Assembly (NCBI RefSeq): GCF_000235365.1
Contig: NC_016451.1
Span: 248,001 to 312,000 of the forward strand
Direction: 5' to 3'
Source: Eremothecium cymbalariae DBVPG#7215
Lineage: Eukaryota; Ascomycota; Saccharomycetes; Saccharomycetales; Saccharomycetaceae
DNA length: 64,000 bases
How positions within the stretch are numbered: position 1 is the first letter of the stretch; each line of letters starts with the position of its first letter. Below the pieces are notes generated by a model that searched no databases, was not told where the DNA came from, and was given only the letters and a program-made list of their open reading frames with translations. Both the position numbers and the translations under genes were made by a program. Positions 9,696 through 19,390 of the stretch are shown here, piece after piece.

Positions 9696-11480
9696 CTACT
9701 CATTATCTGAGATGATATTAACAATGTTCTTTCTCCTCATTAATCCTAGTTTTCCAACCTGATCCATGCCCTTCTCTATATCACACCAGTAATATAACAT
9801 CATGGCAATCAACATCAAAGCAGTATTCGGGATATAAGGAGTGTTGGAGTTCCCAGTTCTATCCTGAATTACGCCGATTATTAACGACTGCGACCATCCT
9901 GTTGCCAACCCAAGCATAATCTCCAGACCAAAGTATTGATTTTCCTTGCCCTCTGGTAGCATGGCTGAATAGGCGACCCTGTTCAAGGATCTAATGACAC
10001 TACTAGATGAAACGAAAAAGACTAAAAAGAACCAAAATTCCCATCTATTTTTAAAACCAAGTGGAGAACTCCTACTAGATCCTAAACTACCCCAAAAGTT
10101 TGCTAGTGTACCGAAGGCTAGAATACAGTATGAAGTGTATTTTAAAAAACGAACCTGCGCTTTGGTATTCTGACTGGCAGAGGCCCAACGGAACACATAC
10201 ATCCACACTAACGGGCCCATGCATGCGACAATGTAATTTGTAAATTGCCAGACGGTGTATTCTTTATCTGACTGACCAATTCCTAACCTCGTCCGGAACG
10301 AATTCATAAACAATTGCATGAAGTTCGAATAGGCGATATTCCATATAACCCAGGCTATAGCAAATTTGAACGCTTCCCTATATTGCAACAAATCTTTTAT
10401 AATGTGAACCAACCTAATGAATGGGAATTTAACAATTGTCAATAATCTATTCTCATTCTTCTTGAACGGAAATGGTCTCCCACTAACACTCGGGATACCT
10501 AATGAAGCTATTGAACCAAGTACAATAGTAATGCAGCCTGCAACAGTAATCGACAAAAGAAAATCCTTATACTTTTCTCGAGTAGGAGTATTTCTGGTCT
10601 GGGTGATAATCATTGCGATAATCATTGCGGTGATACCGCCCAAGTTACCCATAATTAGCCCCCAAACACTGGCTTTCGCACCCCTGTGCAACATCGAACT
10701 ACTACTGCTGCGGGATACCTTGCGCCATTTGGTAAGAAATGAATCCTTGAAGCCCCGCCTGCTTTCCAACTCCAGGTCCAGTTCTTCAGATATATTTCCA
10801 TTATTACTTTTCATTCTAGTCATGAATATAGGAATATATGAACCCTCGGTAATTGTATAAATTGTGTTACAACATAACATTACACAGTACAACACTGTGA
10901 TTGCGATAAGATTCGTATAGGTCTGAGCAGCGAATCCCACAAAAGGAACAGCAAGAGCACCATACATAAATATGGAACTTATCATTAACCACCCTCTATA
11001 ATTAGAATAGTCCGCTAGCCCCATCAACATAATTGCAAGAAGACCCTCAACAGACGTGTACGCTGCCTTCAAATATAACTGATACGCCATGTATTGCACA
11101 TCGTGACCAGCAATATTAATATAACAATCATCTCCACGGGCAGGACATTTACCACCAGGGTTACCCTTAGGATGGCCTAAAGCATGAGCTATTGATTGCA
11201 TACTCGCAATAACATACGACCTCATCATCGCGGACGTAGGCCCCGTGGAATAACACAGCAACAACCAAGACCCAAGTGCCTTACTCCCCCATGTATCATC
11301 TCGATCAACCACAGATTCCCTGAGCCCTTTGAATATACTACTACTGGTTTCAAGCTCCGGCGTTGGAGTATAGCCTGCCGTATCCAAACCTCCCCCTGGT
11401 AACAACGTAGTATCTACGTTATCATTACTAGACGCAGAATCCTTCCTAAGATCCCTGCTGCTCTGCACTTTATTTCCCAT
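9696..11480 (-). CDS. Atg22-like vacuolar permease (major facilitator superfamily)
   Basis: A 594-residue multi-pass membrane protein of the Atg22 branch of the major facilitator superfamily. In S. cerevisiae Atg22 exports amino acids from the vacuole after autophagy. About ten to twelve hydrophobic segments are visible. There is a hydrophilic N-terminus (~50 residues), a soluble Ser-rich loop before SVWGLIMGNLGGITAMIIAM, and a late segment EGKENQYFGLEIMLGLATGW typical of the family. S. cerevisiae Atg22 has 528 residues. I start at the ATG encoding MGNKVQSS; upstream codons begin only with TTG. It lies between LCB4/5 and HSP60, which are adjacent in S. cerevisiae, so it may be a paralogue rather than the ATG22 (YCL038C) orthologue. 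Confidence 0.8.
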   Translation of the reverse strand: MGNKVQSSRDLRKDSASSNDNVDTTLLPGGGLDTAGYTPTPELETSSSIFKGLRESVVDRDDTWGSKALGSWLLLCYSTGPTSAMMRSYVIASMQSIAHALGHPKGNPGGKCPARGDDCYINIAGHDVQYMAYQLYLKAAYTSVEGLLAIMLMGLADYSNYRGWLMISSIFMYGALAVPFVGFAAQTYTNLIAITVLYCVMLCCNTIYTITEGSYIPIFMTRMKSNNGNISEELDLELESRRGFKDSFLTKWRKVSRSSSSSMLHRGAKASVWGLIMGNLGGITAMIIAMIITQTRNTPTREKYKDFLLSITVAGCITIVLGSIASLGIPSVSGRPFPFKKNENRLLTIVKFPFIRLVHIIKDLLQYREAFKFAIAWVIWNIAYSNFMQLFMNSFRTRLGIGQSDKEYTVWQFTNYIVACMGPLVWMYVFRWASASQNTKAQVRFLKYTSYCILAFGTLANFWGSLGSSRSSPLGFKNRWEFWFFLVFFVSSSSVIRSLNRVAYSAMLPEGKENQYFGLEIMLGLATGWSQSLIIGVIQDRTGNSNTPYIPNTALMLIAMMLYYWCDIEKGMDQVGKLGLMRRKNIVNIISDNE

Positions 11481-11910
11481 TTCGCAAAAATGTAGCAAAA
11501 ATCAATCCCCTGATATTAGTTGTCACCCTTCGCTTACCAATAATATGTCCCCGACACTTCTATATTATTGTTGTTTGTCGATATACCCGTCACAAAAGTC
11601 TGTAAACGTTACACAGCATAAAACTATCCCACAAATATAAACAATAAACCTCTATATCTCAGAACATCCAAGATGATAAACCACAAAAACAGACATCCAC
11701 CAGAAGAAACAGAAATCAGTTGACTTTATATCCTTTTTTTTCTACACTTGAAGCATTATAACCAATACTAGCCGACAACGATCTAACTAACCAACAGCCC
11801 ACTGAAAAACCTCCCAAATAATTCAAAAAGGGCGTTTATCCATTTTACAACCACATATCTCCTCGGTTGCTCCCTCCAAATAATCACCTTAAAATTGCTC
11901 ATTAAACTCA

Positions 11911-11988
11911 TTTTCTTACACAACAGCAAACAAATATTTTCTTACACAACAGCAAACAAATATTTTCTTACACAACAGCAAACAAATA
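11911..11988. repeat. Three tandem copies of a 26-bp unit
   Basis: Three identical 26-bp units start at 11911, 11937 and 11963. Each contains CTTACACAACAGC and CAAACAAATA. A degenerate fourth start (TTTTCTCACAGC) follows at 11989. The array lies in the Atg22-like/HSP60 intergenic region and is probably a recent slippage product; its copy number should vary between strains. Confidence 0.9.
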
Positions 11989-12478
11989 TTTTCTCACAGC
12001 TGGTTCATGCATACGTCTTGCCTTTCTCGGAGAAAATAACCTGGCAGCCAGTGGGATGTCGATGATTTCAATAACCTGCAGGTGCAACCTGCATCCCTTT
12101 ACAAAACCGTTTTCAAATCTGCACAACATACACCCATTCATGTCGCTGACGCTTGACTCATTTACCGGCCCTGAAGCTAATAATATCTTGCCACTTTATT
12201 ACATTCAAAACCCCTGGAACATAATAATGCGATTGTAGGGTGGGGTTGGGTTGTCATCCTGCAAATATATAACTCTTCATACCCTACTCCTGAGGAGAAG
12301 GTGTAGAAAGATACTACAATTAGAAAGGAGAAACGGTATCTCTACGGACAGAAATATGTCCGGTGTTGTTCCTATTACCGGGGTTCACGGTATCTGGATT
12401 ACGTAATTTCTGTCCAATCCAGATGATTCAGTGCTCGCTTAGCACGGCCGTACGCTGCCCCCAGCCGCTGCAGAAGAA

Positions 12479-12496
12479 GAAAGTTCTAGATATTTC
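12479..12496 (+). promoter_or_regulatory. Heat-shock element of HSP60
   Basis: GAA-ag-TTC-ta-GAt-at-TTC gives four alternating 5-bp NGAAN units with one mismatch, preceded by further GAA triplets from 12473. It sits about 310 bp upstream of the HSP60 ATG and about 80 bp upstream of TATA-like sequences, a typical place for Hsf1 binding. Hsf1 control of HSP60 is known in yeast; use of this site is inferred. Confidence 0.75.
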
Positions 12497-12791
12497 TGCA
12501 ATTTGTGACCCCGTGACCAATAAAAAATTTTCAGCACTAAAAGAACTTCAGAGAAAAATATATAAATCACGGCTGGTATCTTTGGTGTATAAAAGGAAAG
12601 TGTTTAGTCTTGAAAGAAGTGGCGCTTGTCAAGTGTACACAACAGGCAGACGGAACTTTCAGAAGATCAAGTGTAAGGTTTCTGTTCATTATTTGAAGTG
12701 TTAGTTAGACAAGGATTGTTTTGATTTTTGACCGGAGGAAAGAAGAAAAAGGAAGCTTGGTTTTTTTAGATAATATTTTTTTTATTTAGTG

Positions 12792-14483
12792 ATGTTGAGA
12801 TCTAATAATTGCAAACAGGCTTTGAAAGGTTTGCGTTTTTACTCTCATAAGGAGGTAAAGTTCGGTGTTGATGGCAGGGCAGCGTTGTTGAAAGGTGTTG
12901 AGACGCTTGAGCAGGCGGTTTCTTCTACTTTGGGGCCTAAAGGTAGAAATGTTTTGATTGAACAGCCCTTTGGGCCGCCCAAGATTACCAAGGATGGTGT
13001 GACGGTTGCCAAGGCTATTACCTTGGAGGATAAGTTTGAGAATATGGGTGCTAAGTTGTTGCAGGAGGTTGCATCGAAGACCAATGAAGCTGCCGGGGAT
13101 GGTACCACTTCTGCTACTGTTTTGGGTAAGGCTATTTTCACGGAATCTGTCAAGAATGTGGCGGCTGGGTGTAATCCAATGGATTTGAGAAGAGGTACTC
13201 AGGCGGCTGTGGAAAAGGTGATTGAGTTTTTGAGCAAGAATAAGAAGGAGATTACTACTTCTGAGGAGATTGCACAGGTTGCGACTATCTCTGCGAATGG
13301 TGATGCGCACATTGGGAAGCTGTTGGCTTCTGCGATGGAAAAGGTTGGCAAGGAGGGTGTGATCACTATCAGGGAGGGTAGGACCATGGAGGATGAGTTG
13401 GAAGTGACTGAAGGTATGAGATTCGACCGTGGGTTTATTTCTCCCTATTTCATTACTGATGCCAAGGCTGGTAAGGTTGAATTTGAGAAGCCATTGGTGT
13501 TGCTTTCTGAAAAGAAGATCTCTTCGATCCAGGATATTATCCCGTCGTTGGAGATTTCTAACCAAACCAGGAGACCATTGTTGATTATCGCGGAGGATAT
13601 TGACGGCGAGGCGTTGGCTGCTTGTATATTGAATAAGTTAAGAGGCCAAGTCCAGGTTTGTGCTGTCAAGGCACCAGGCTTCGGTGACAACAGAAAGAAC
13701 ACCTTGGGAGACATTGCGGCCTTGACCGGTAGCACTGTGTTCACAGAGGAGTTGGACTTGAAACCAGAAAACGCCACTTCGGAACATTTGGGTTCTGCGG
13801 ACTCCATTACCATTACCAAGGAGGATACTGTTATCTTGAACGGTAATGGAACCAAGGAGTCCATCGAGCATAGAATTGAGCAGATTAAAGGTGCTATTAA
13901 CGCCACCACTACCAATTCTTATGAGAAGGAAAAGTTGCAGGAACGTTTGGCTAAACTATCTGGTGGTGTCGCCGTGATCAGAGTGGGTGGTTCCTCAGAG
14001 GTGGAAGTCAGTGAAAAGAAAGACCGTTATGACGATGCCCTAAACGCCACTAGAGCCGCCGTGGAAGAAGGTATTCTACCAGGTGGTGGTGTTGCCTTGC
14101 TAAAGGCTTCCAGAATCTTGCACGAGGTGAAAACTGAAAACTTCGACCAGCATTTAGGTGTTCAAATTATCAAGAAGGCTATCACTAAGCCAGCAAAGAA
14201 AATTATCGAAAACGCTGGTGAAGAAGGTTCTGTCATCGTTGGAAAGATTATCGATGAATTCGGTGACAACTTCACCAAGGGTTATGACGCTGCAAAGGGC
14301 GAATACACCGACATGTTGGTTGCTGGTATCATCGACCCATTTAAGGTTGTCAGAAGCGGTATTGTTGATGCTTCAGGTGTCGCCTCCTTGTTGGCAACTA
14401 CTGAGGTCGCTATCGTTGATGCTCCAAAACCACCTTCTGCAGCTCCCCCAGCTGGAATGCCCGGTATGCCAGGCATGATGTAA
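12792..14483 (+). CDS. HSP60: Mitochondrial chaperonin Hsp60
   Basis: A 563-residue group I chaperonin (GroEL family) that forms the double-ring folding chamber of the mitochondrial matrix with Hsp10. The first ~17 residues ([17 protein letters not shown]) are basic and amphipathic, a matrix-targeting presequence, and the mature protein begins near HKEVKFG. Family motifs are present: [12 protein letters not shown]-site [23 protein letters not shown], and the GM-rich tail ending GMPGMPGMM. The frame is open three bases further upstream to a GTG, but the ATG at 12792 is the plausible start. Codon choice is strongly biased toward preferred yeast codons (TTG, AAG, GGT), as expected for an abundant protein. 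LCB4/5 and HSP60 are neighbours in S. cerevisiae too (YLR259C/YLR260W). Confidence 0.98.
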   Translation: MLRSNNCKQALKGLRFYSHKEVKFGVDGRAALLKGVETLEQAVSSTLGPKGRNVLIEQPFGPPKITKDGVTVAKAITLEDKFENMGAKLLQEVASKTNEAAGDGTTSATVLGKAIFTESVKNVAAGCNPMDLRRGTQAAVEKVIEFLSKNKKEITTSEEIAQVATISANGDAHIGKLLASAMEKVGKEGVITIREGRTMEDELEVTEGMRFDRGFISPYFITDAKAGKVEFEKPLVLLSEKKISSIQDIIPSLEISNQTRRPLLIIAEDIDGEALAACILNKLRGQVQVCAVKAPGFGDNRKNTLGDIAALTGSTVFTEELDLKPENATSEHLGSADSITITKEDTVILNGNGTKESIEHRIEQIKGAINATTTNSYEKEKLQERLAKLSGGVAVIRVGGSSEVEVSEKKDRYDDALNATRAAVEEGILPGGGVALLKASRILHEVKTENFDQHLGVQIIKKAITKPAKKIIENAGEEGSVIVGKIIDEFGDNFTKGYDAAKGEYTDMLVAGIIDPFKVVRSGIVDASGVASLLATTEVAIVDAPKPPSAAPPAGMPGMPGMM

Positions 14484-14774
14484 AAGGATGACGGAATGCG
14501 AATTTAGTACTCATTTCAATGGACCTTCTACTCCCTCCGTACACCCGCTTTTTACCCTTATTTTTCACTTATAACGTATTTGAATAATGAACATAAATAA
14601 ATAAATACCATGTAAATAGGAAGTTTTGAACTATTGATTTTCTTTTGTTAATATAAAATGTTCATCATTTCCATCATTGTACTACCTTTTTTCAGATAGA
14701 TTTTAAAATCTTCGGAAATATCCTTTAAATGCTGACGCTGTCAGGGAAAAGAAAAACAAAGTGAACAACAAAAA

Positions 14775-14882
14775 GGGGCGAGCTGGGAATTGAACCCAGG
14801 GCCTCTCGCATGCTTAGTAGTTTAACCCAGTTTTGGCTAGGCTTCGCCCAAAGCGAGAATCATACCACTAGACCACACGCCC
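14775..14882 (-). tRNA. tRNA-Pro(UGG) with 36-nt intron
   Basis: On the minus strand, exon 1 is 14882-14847 (36 nt) and exon 2 is 14810-14775 (36 nt). Together they make a 72-nt tRNA without CCA. The acceptor starts GGGCGTG and ends CGCCCC, the D-arm has GGTCTAGTGGTATGA and the T-arm has GGGTTCAATTCCC. The anticodon loop TTTGGGT gives anticodon TGG, which reads proline CCA/CCG codons. The intron (14846-14811) begins directly 3' of TTTGGG, at the canonical tRNA splice position. It contains CCA, which can pair with the anticodon. Boxes A and B are intact. Confidence 0.96.
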
Positions 14883-14929
14883 GCACTTTTTCATAGATCC
14901 ACTCCGTAACAAAAGCGTTGATAGTGTAA

Positions 14930-15460
14930 ACGTCTTTGTCTGGCGTTGTCGTAAAATCAAAAGAGCATCCCGATAGTTATGATAGTCAGGCTAAGGAGCA
15001 TGTTGATAGTCACGATAACAAGACAAAGAAGCAGCGAATCAGAGTTGTTAGAAGTGTCAAGATAACCACTGAGCTGTTATCGGCTAGGAATCTGCATAGC
15101 AAGTAAGCAAGAGAGCTTAAGTAGGACAACAGAAACTATATAAGAAGACCCAAACTAGCTAGATTAGATTAGATATAGGTCCAGCTAGATCCCCAGAGGG
15201 TAGTTGAGCCAGATTAGAGACTATATAAACAGTAACTGATCATCAACCTAAGTATTAGTTGGCACGTGACGAGAAGTTCAAGCTAGCACGTGACCCCAAC
15301 TAGTGGCCCTCGACAGCTGTCGACAGTCCAAGTTTGGACGCATATACATGCACAGTATATATAGTTTCATACAGATGGTTAACACAGATGTTCAGGGTAT
15401 TATTCAGTTCTGCTTTCGTTCTGTCTGCCTAATAATCAATCTGTCGTGCGCAATGGAATA
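14930..15460. mobile_element. Possible solo-LTR remnant next to tRNA-Pro
   Basis: This stretch next to a tRNA gene has promoter-like features seen in yeast Ty LTRs: CTATATAAGAAGA near 15136, CTATATAAACAG near 15221, and a cluster of short inverted repeats. TGTTG-type starts are present (for example 15001). I could not find paired TG...CA ends with a target-site duplication, a tRNA primer-binding site or any pol-like coding sequence. The call rests on position and texture only. Confidence 0.25.
15256..15339. repeat. Cluster of palindromes with two CACGTG sites
   Basis: Within 84 bp: TAGTTGG (15256-15262) next to CACGTG (15263-15268), a second CACGTG (15287-15292) followed by CCAACTA (15296-15302), the perfect palindrome TCGACAGCTGTCGA (15310-15323), and GTCCAA-gt-TTGGAC (15326-15339). 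The outer TAGTTGG/CCAACTA arms make the double CACGTG block a rough inverted repeat. It may be an LTR promoter or a protein-binding cluster. Confidence 0.6.
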
Positions 15461-16584
15461 CCCCCTACGTAAATGACTGTGAATTGGGCCAATAGTGCAT
15501 TCCCAGCCTGTCTCACAGTAATGCTCAATTCAGTACCTAGGCTTGTGAATCCTCTTTGTACAAGAAAAATTACTGTTTTCCAAGAAGCATGTAGAATCCT
15601 GTAACCATGTAGTTCTCAATAACAGTTTAAAATTACATATCAATTATATCGGAACGTTCAAGACGTTTTTAGACAAACAATCCGCGTATCAAAAAAACTC
15701 CACTGTCGGATGCAAGGTCCATAGGATAATAAGGACCACCTCCACTGCCGCCATATTGTGCCGGTATAACTAAACGAGTCGCAACTGCCTTCAGTTTTGC
15801 TATTTAGAAACGCGACTTCCGTTCCCCGGATCAATTTTATGGACTTCATCACTTTATATAACTGCTACATTTTCTGCATATATTGTGTTCACGTACCAGC
15901 GTATTCACCCAGTAATTAGTTAGCTATAGAACTACAGTAATTTTACATCCCTTATATCCTGAAATAAATAAAATATGCTGCTGGGTGGCCTCCCATTACG
16001 TATTGAATATCTGTATTTAGATGATTTTCTTAGCTAGGCTCGGACAATGGCTTCGGTTAAATTATGATTTTCGTATGCAACATACAGAGAAAAAGCCGAA
16101 ATTTCACTTGTATAAACCTAAAGCTAACGAAAAGATATTATGTAGTATCAAGTAATGCAAGATTTCAGATGTTGGAGACAGGTTCTATGAATAATTGTAA
16201 AACCACATTATTCTAACTCCTTTTTTGTATTTTTGGTGATCTGAGAAATTGTGTTTTTATTGTAGTTTGGGAGGGGAGTTGTTAGTAGTACCTTATTAAG
16301 TAAACGATTATGTTTCGTCTGCTTTCAGAACGGGCATTGTACGGCGAAGAAGTTAGCCGCAAACTACTTCGACTTTAGAAGATACTAAACGGAATTGAAC
16401 AAATGCTACTTCCTCTAGGCTTCCCAAAATGCGAATGAAAAGTTGTTTCTATTCTAAATAGTTCCGATGTATATATAAAGTCGATGCATCACATATATTT
16501 TTACATGTATATTTCGCCATCTGCTAACTACTTAATTACTTGCGACAGTTTTAGTTTAAGCAATTTCAAAATATTAGGACAGAT

Positions 16585-18423
16585 ATGTCATCTATTCCTG
16601 GTAATGCTAGAAGGAGACAGAAGGTTCTTTTAGTTGGTTTAACGCTATTGGTTATGTATATGGTGTCGCCTGCTGGATATTGGACTGGTGAGCCAATGGT
16701 TGATGATACTGCAGGGAAAATTATCGATGAGAAAGACGGTAATTACAGGTTTCCACGCATGAGTACAAGCAGGCACAAATTTAACTCAAAGAGGCTTAGT
16801 GACTGTGAAAACTATGCCGATTATGCAAGGGTTCCTCATTTTGCGTCGGACGGGTCTTCAACTCCGTTAGGATTGCCCAATCAGCGTCCACCAGAGGATT
16901 GCAGGACGTTCAGTTCACCTTTAATCGAAGAGTTTATCAAGGAATTCAAGGGGAAGCTCAAGGATCAGGACCTTGCTATATTGTTTGAAAATACCTTTCC
17001 TAACACCTTGGATACCACCATTCTATGGCATGTTACCGCAGAGGAAAACCAAAGAATGAAAAACCATGCTGATCAGAATAGCTACAGAAATGAATACCCT
17101 GAGACATTTGTTGTGACTGGGGACATTAAAGCAGAATGGTTACGTGATTCATCATGGCAGTTAGCGGTGTATCAACCGTTTATCAAGAGGGATCCGTATA
17201 TAAAGGAACTCATCAGGGGTGCTATCAACACTCAATCGCAGCTCTTTCTTCATAATCCCTATTGCAACGCATTTCACCCACCTCCTTACAGCAAGGCTAC
17301 CCCAAGAGAAAGTGCTATCGATGATGTATTTCCTAAACCAAATTGGGCGCAGGTTTTGGAATGCAAGTATGAAATTGATTCCCTGGCATCCTTCTTGACT
17401 CTTTCTCGCCAGTATTATCAAAATGCTCCAGAAGAAGACATGTTTGATTTTGTTACAGATGACTGGTTATTGGCGGTGAAACGATTATTCCAAATAGTTG
17501 ATAGGGAAGCTGATTCTACATTTTTCCCAGATGGTGGTCTTCACGAGTTTATGTACAAGTTCAAAAGACAGACTAACATAGGGACGGAGACATTACCATT
17601 AGATGGAAGTGGAAACCCAATGAAATCTGGTACTGGATTAGTCAGGTCTGCTTTCAGACCTAGCGACGATGCGTGTATTTTTCAATATTTCGTTCCAGGT
17701 AATGCGCACCTCGCGGTAGAATTGGAATATCTAGTTGATATTCTAACGGATTACTTGATTTACGAGAATGCAGGAAAGTCAAAGACAACCAATTACTACA
17801 ATGTTGATATTGGAACTCTCATAGAAAACTCTGAGGAACGTGCAAGAAAAATAAGGGAAGGGATAGAAAACAATGCTGTATTCGAACATCCTGATTTTGG
17901 GAGAGTGCTAGCTTACGAGGTGGATGGATATGGTAGCAGGGTATTTATGGATGATGCGAATATTCCTTCTCTTTTATCTTTACCAGATATCGGTTATATT
18001 TCGAAAGACAACGAACTTTATCAAAATACCAGGGATATGATACTCTCAATGAAAGGAAACCCTTACTACATGAATGGTGTTTACTTTAAAGGAATTGGTG
18101 GTCCACATATTGGGCTCAAGTATGCTTGGCCTATGAGTTTACTAGTTCGTATACGGACATCTGAAGATGACAAAGAAATCATGGATTGCTTAAAACTTAT
18201 TATGGAGAATACTGGAGGCCTTGGATTAATCCATGAGTCTATTCAGACATCTACTGCAGGTGGAACAGAATACACTCGTTCATGGTTCGCCTGGGCAAAC
18301 TCTGAATTTGCTAAAACCATATTTGATCTAGCGGACCGGAAACCACACTTAATATTTACCCAGGAAGCACTTGAAAAGAAATTCAATTTGAATTCGTTTA
18401 TAGCAGGAATCGCTGTGAGCTAG
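16585..18423 (+). CDS. GH125-family alpha-mannosidase-like type II membrane protein (Mug157-like)
   Basis: A 612-residue protein with a basic N-terminus (NARRRQK) and one hydrophobic anchor (about residues 14-30), then a luminal or extracellular catalytic domain. Motifs mark glycoside hydrolase family 125 (metal-independent exo-alpha-1,6-mannosidases, formerly DUF1237): TGDIKAEWLRDS at 178-189, RSAFRPSDD at 354-362, YEVDGYGSR at 444-452 and MDDANIPSLL at 455-464. Schizosaccharomyces pombe Mug157 belongs to this family. It is not GH47 (ER mannosidase I), whose signature motifs are absent. To my knowledge S. cerevisiae has no GH125 gene. The gene lies at the edge of a synteny block, 181 bp upstream of EMC3. 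Substrate is inferred: probably alpha-1,6-linked mannose in glycans. Confidence 0.85.
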   Translation: MSSIPGNARRRQKVLLVGLTLLVMYMVSPAGYWTGEPMVDDTAGKIIDEKDGNYRFPRMSTSRHKFNSKRLSDCENYADYARVPHFASDGSSTPLGLPNQRPPEDCRTFSSPLIEEFIKEFKGKLKDQDLAILFENTFPNTLDTTILWHVTAEENQRMKNHADQNSYRNEYPETFVVTGDIKAEWLRDSSWQLAVYQPFIKRDPYIKELIRGAINTQSQLFLHNPYCNAFHPPPYSKATPRESAIDDVFPKPNWAQVLECKYEIDSLASFLTLSRQYYQNAPEEDMFDFVTDDWLLAVKRLFQIVDREADSTFFPDGGLHEFMYKFKRQTNIGTETLPLDGSGNPMKSGTGLVRSAFRPSDDACIFQYFVPGNAHLAVELEYLVDILTDYLIYENAGKSKTTNYYNVDIGTLIENSEERARKIREGIENNAVFEHPDFGRVLAYEVDGYGSRVFMDDANIPSLLSLPDIGYISKDNELYQNTRDMILSMKGNPYYMNGVYFKGIGGPHIGLKYAWPMSLLVRIRTSEDDKEIMDCLKLIMENTGGLGLIHESIQTSTAGGTEYTRSWFAWANSEFAKTIFDLADRKPHLIFTQEALEKKFNLNSFIAGIAVS

Positions 18424-18604
18424 GTAATAGTTTTGCTTATATTTAATTTTAATGTATATTATATGGTTATGAGCAAATGAGCGCGTCATGTGATACGGTA
18501 TAGACAATCAGCGTACTTGAATCTCAAACAGTTGGGAACAACATAGATTTGCATACTGCGGTATTGTCCATGGATAACAAGTAATTAGAGAAGAGCAACT
18601 CCAG

Positions 18605-19390
18605 ATGTGGTCTAAATTATTAATTGCAGCTAACGAAACTGTTGCGGAGTTGACCCTAGACCCAAGGTTAAAGCTTTGGGTACTGCTTCCCATATCTATA
18701 GTAATGATACTGGTAGGAGTCATCCAGCAATATACAATGGTGTTACTTGGTCCCAAGGTAAAAAGTGCACCCAGGCCTACAATTACGGAGAATCAATACA
18801 TAAGTAAGCCAATTGCTGTTCTGAACAATGGGGTTAACCTACATGAGGCGTCTTTCAAAATAAGACAGCAATATTTAGCACAGGTGTTATCTGAAGGAAA
18901 GTACTTGGCTTTAAAGGGCAGAAATGATTCAGCGCAGAACATTTTAACTGATCCGAATGTTTCAGATGCAATACTGAATATGGCAAAAGGCAATTTAGCG
19001 AACTACGTTCCTCAAACACTAATTATGTGGTGGGTAAACTATTTTTTTGCTGGATTCGTTTTAATGAAATTGCCGTTTCCCCTAACTATTAGGTTCAAAG
19101 AGATGCTTCAGAGCGGCGTAATGACTCCCGACCTAGATGTACGTTGGGTGAGCAGCATATCGTGGTATTTTATCTCGATGTTTGGTTTGAAGCCTGTCTA
19201 TAATTTGTTGTTTGGAGATTCTAAACTTGGCGACATTGAATTGCCAATGCAGCAATTTGTAGGAGGTAGCATGCCTGGGGGTCCAACTCCAGAAGTTCTC
19301 ATGAAAGATTATGCTAACGATTTAACCATTGCACAGCATGAATCAATATTTGAAGGTATAGAAGAAAGGATTTTAAATATGTATTCATGA
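18605..19390 (+). CDS. EMC3: ER membrane protein complex subunit 3
   Basis: A 261-residue membrane protein of the EMC3/TMCO1 (DUF106) family, part of the Oxa1 superfamily of insertases. As the core insertase subunit of the ER membrane complex it inserts tail-anchored and multi-pass proteins. The S. cerevisiae protein (YKL207W) has 253 residues. Three hydrophobic segments are visible: about 24-44 (LWVLLPISIVMILVGVIQQY), 129-149 (TLIMWWVNYFFAGFVLMKL region) and 175-195 (WVSSISWYFISMFG region). A cytosolic basic/coiled stretch lies between the first two, as in the family. It starts the long YKL/YJR block and is followed by NPA3. Confidence 0.95.
   Translation: MWSKLLIAANETVAELTLDPRLKLWVLLPISIVMILVGVIQQYTMVLLGPKVKSAPRPTITENQYISKPIAVLNNGVNLHEASFKIRQQYLAQVLSEGKYLALKGRNDSAQNILTDPNVSDAILNMAKGNLANYVPQTLIMWWVNYFFAGFVLMKLPFPLTIRFKEMLQSGVMTPDLDVRWVSSISWYFISMFGLKPVYNLLFGDSKLGDIELPMQQFVGGSMPGGPTPEVLMKDYANDLTIAQHESIFEGIEERILNMYS

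Larger units (their letters stand above)
11481..12791. promoter_or_regulatory. Divergent Atg22-like/HSP60 promoter region
   Basis: A 1.3-kb gap with no convincing gene. From left to right it holds a 26-bp tandem repeat (11911-11988), a short inverted repeat TGCAGGT-gca-ACCTGCA (12077-12093), a TGACTCA Gcn4-type site (12154-12160), a four-unit heat-shock element (12479-12496) and two TATA-like boxes, TATAAATC near 12560 and TATAAAAG near 12588. A 113-codon open frame at 12363-12704 overlaps these control elements, starts with a non-ATG codon and has no protein-like composition. Confidence 0.6.
14883..16584. other. 1.7-kb gene-free junction region between tRNA-Pro and the GH125 gene
   Basis: No convincing coding sequence; the longest ATG-started frame is 63 codons (minus, ending 15658) with no recognisable features. 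The first part (to about 15.45 kb) is LTR-like and rich in palindromes. The rest is AT-rich and must hold the GH125 promoter, with TATATATAAAG near 16470. The region separates two blocks that are on different chromosomes in S. cerevisiae. Confidence 0.6.

Noticed and set aside
12363..12704. 113-codon plus-strand frame upstream of HSP60
   Set aside because: It starts with a non-ATG codon, covers the heat-shock element and TATA boxes, and has no recognisable features.
12786..13565. 259-codon antisense frame over HSP60
   Set aside because: It is fully antisense to a strongly codon-biased gene and has an Arg/Leu/Asn composition typical of antisense shadows.
15658..15849. 63-codon minus-strand ORF in the junction zone
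   Set aside because: No recognisable motif and short; random frames of this length are common here.
16585..18423. ER mannosidase I (MNS1, GH47)
   Set aside because: First idea from the mannosidase-like length and type II anchor, but GH47 motifs are missing and the motifs match GH125.
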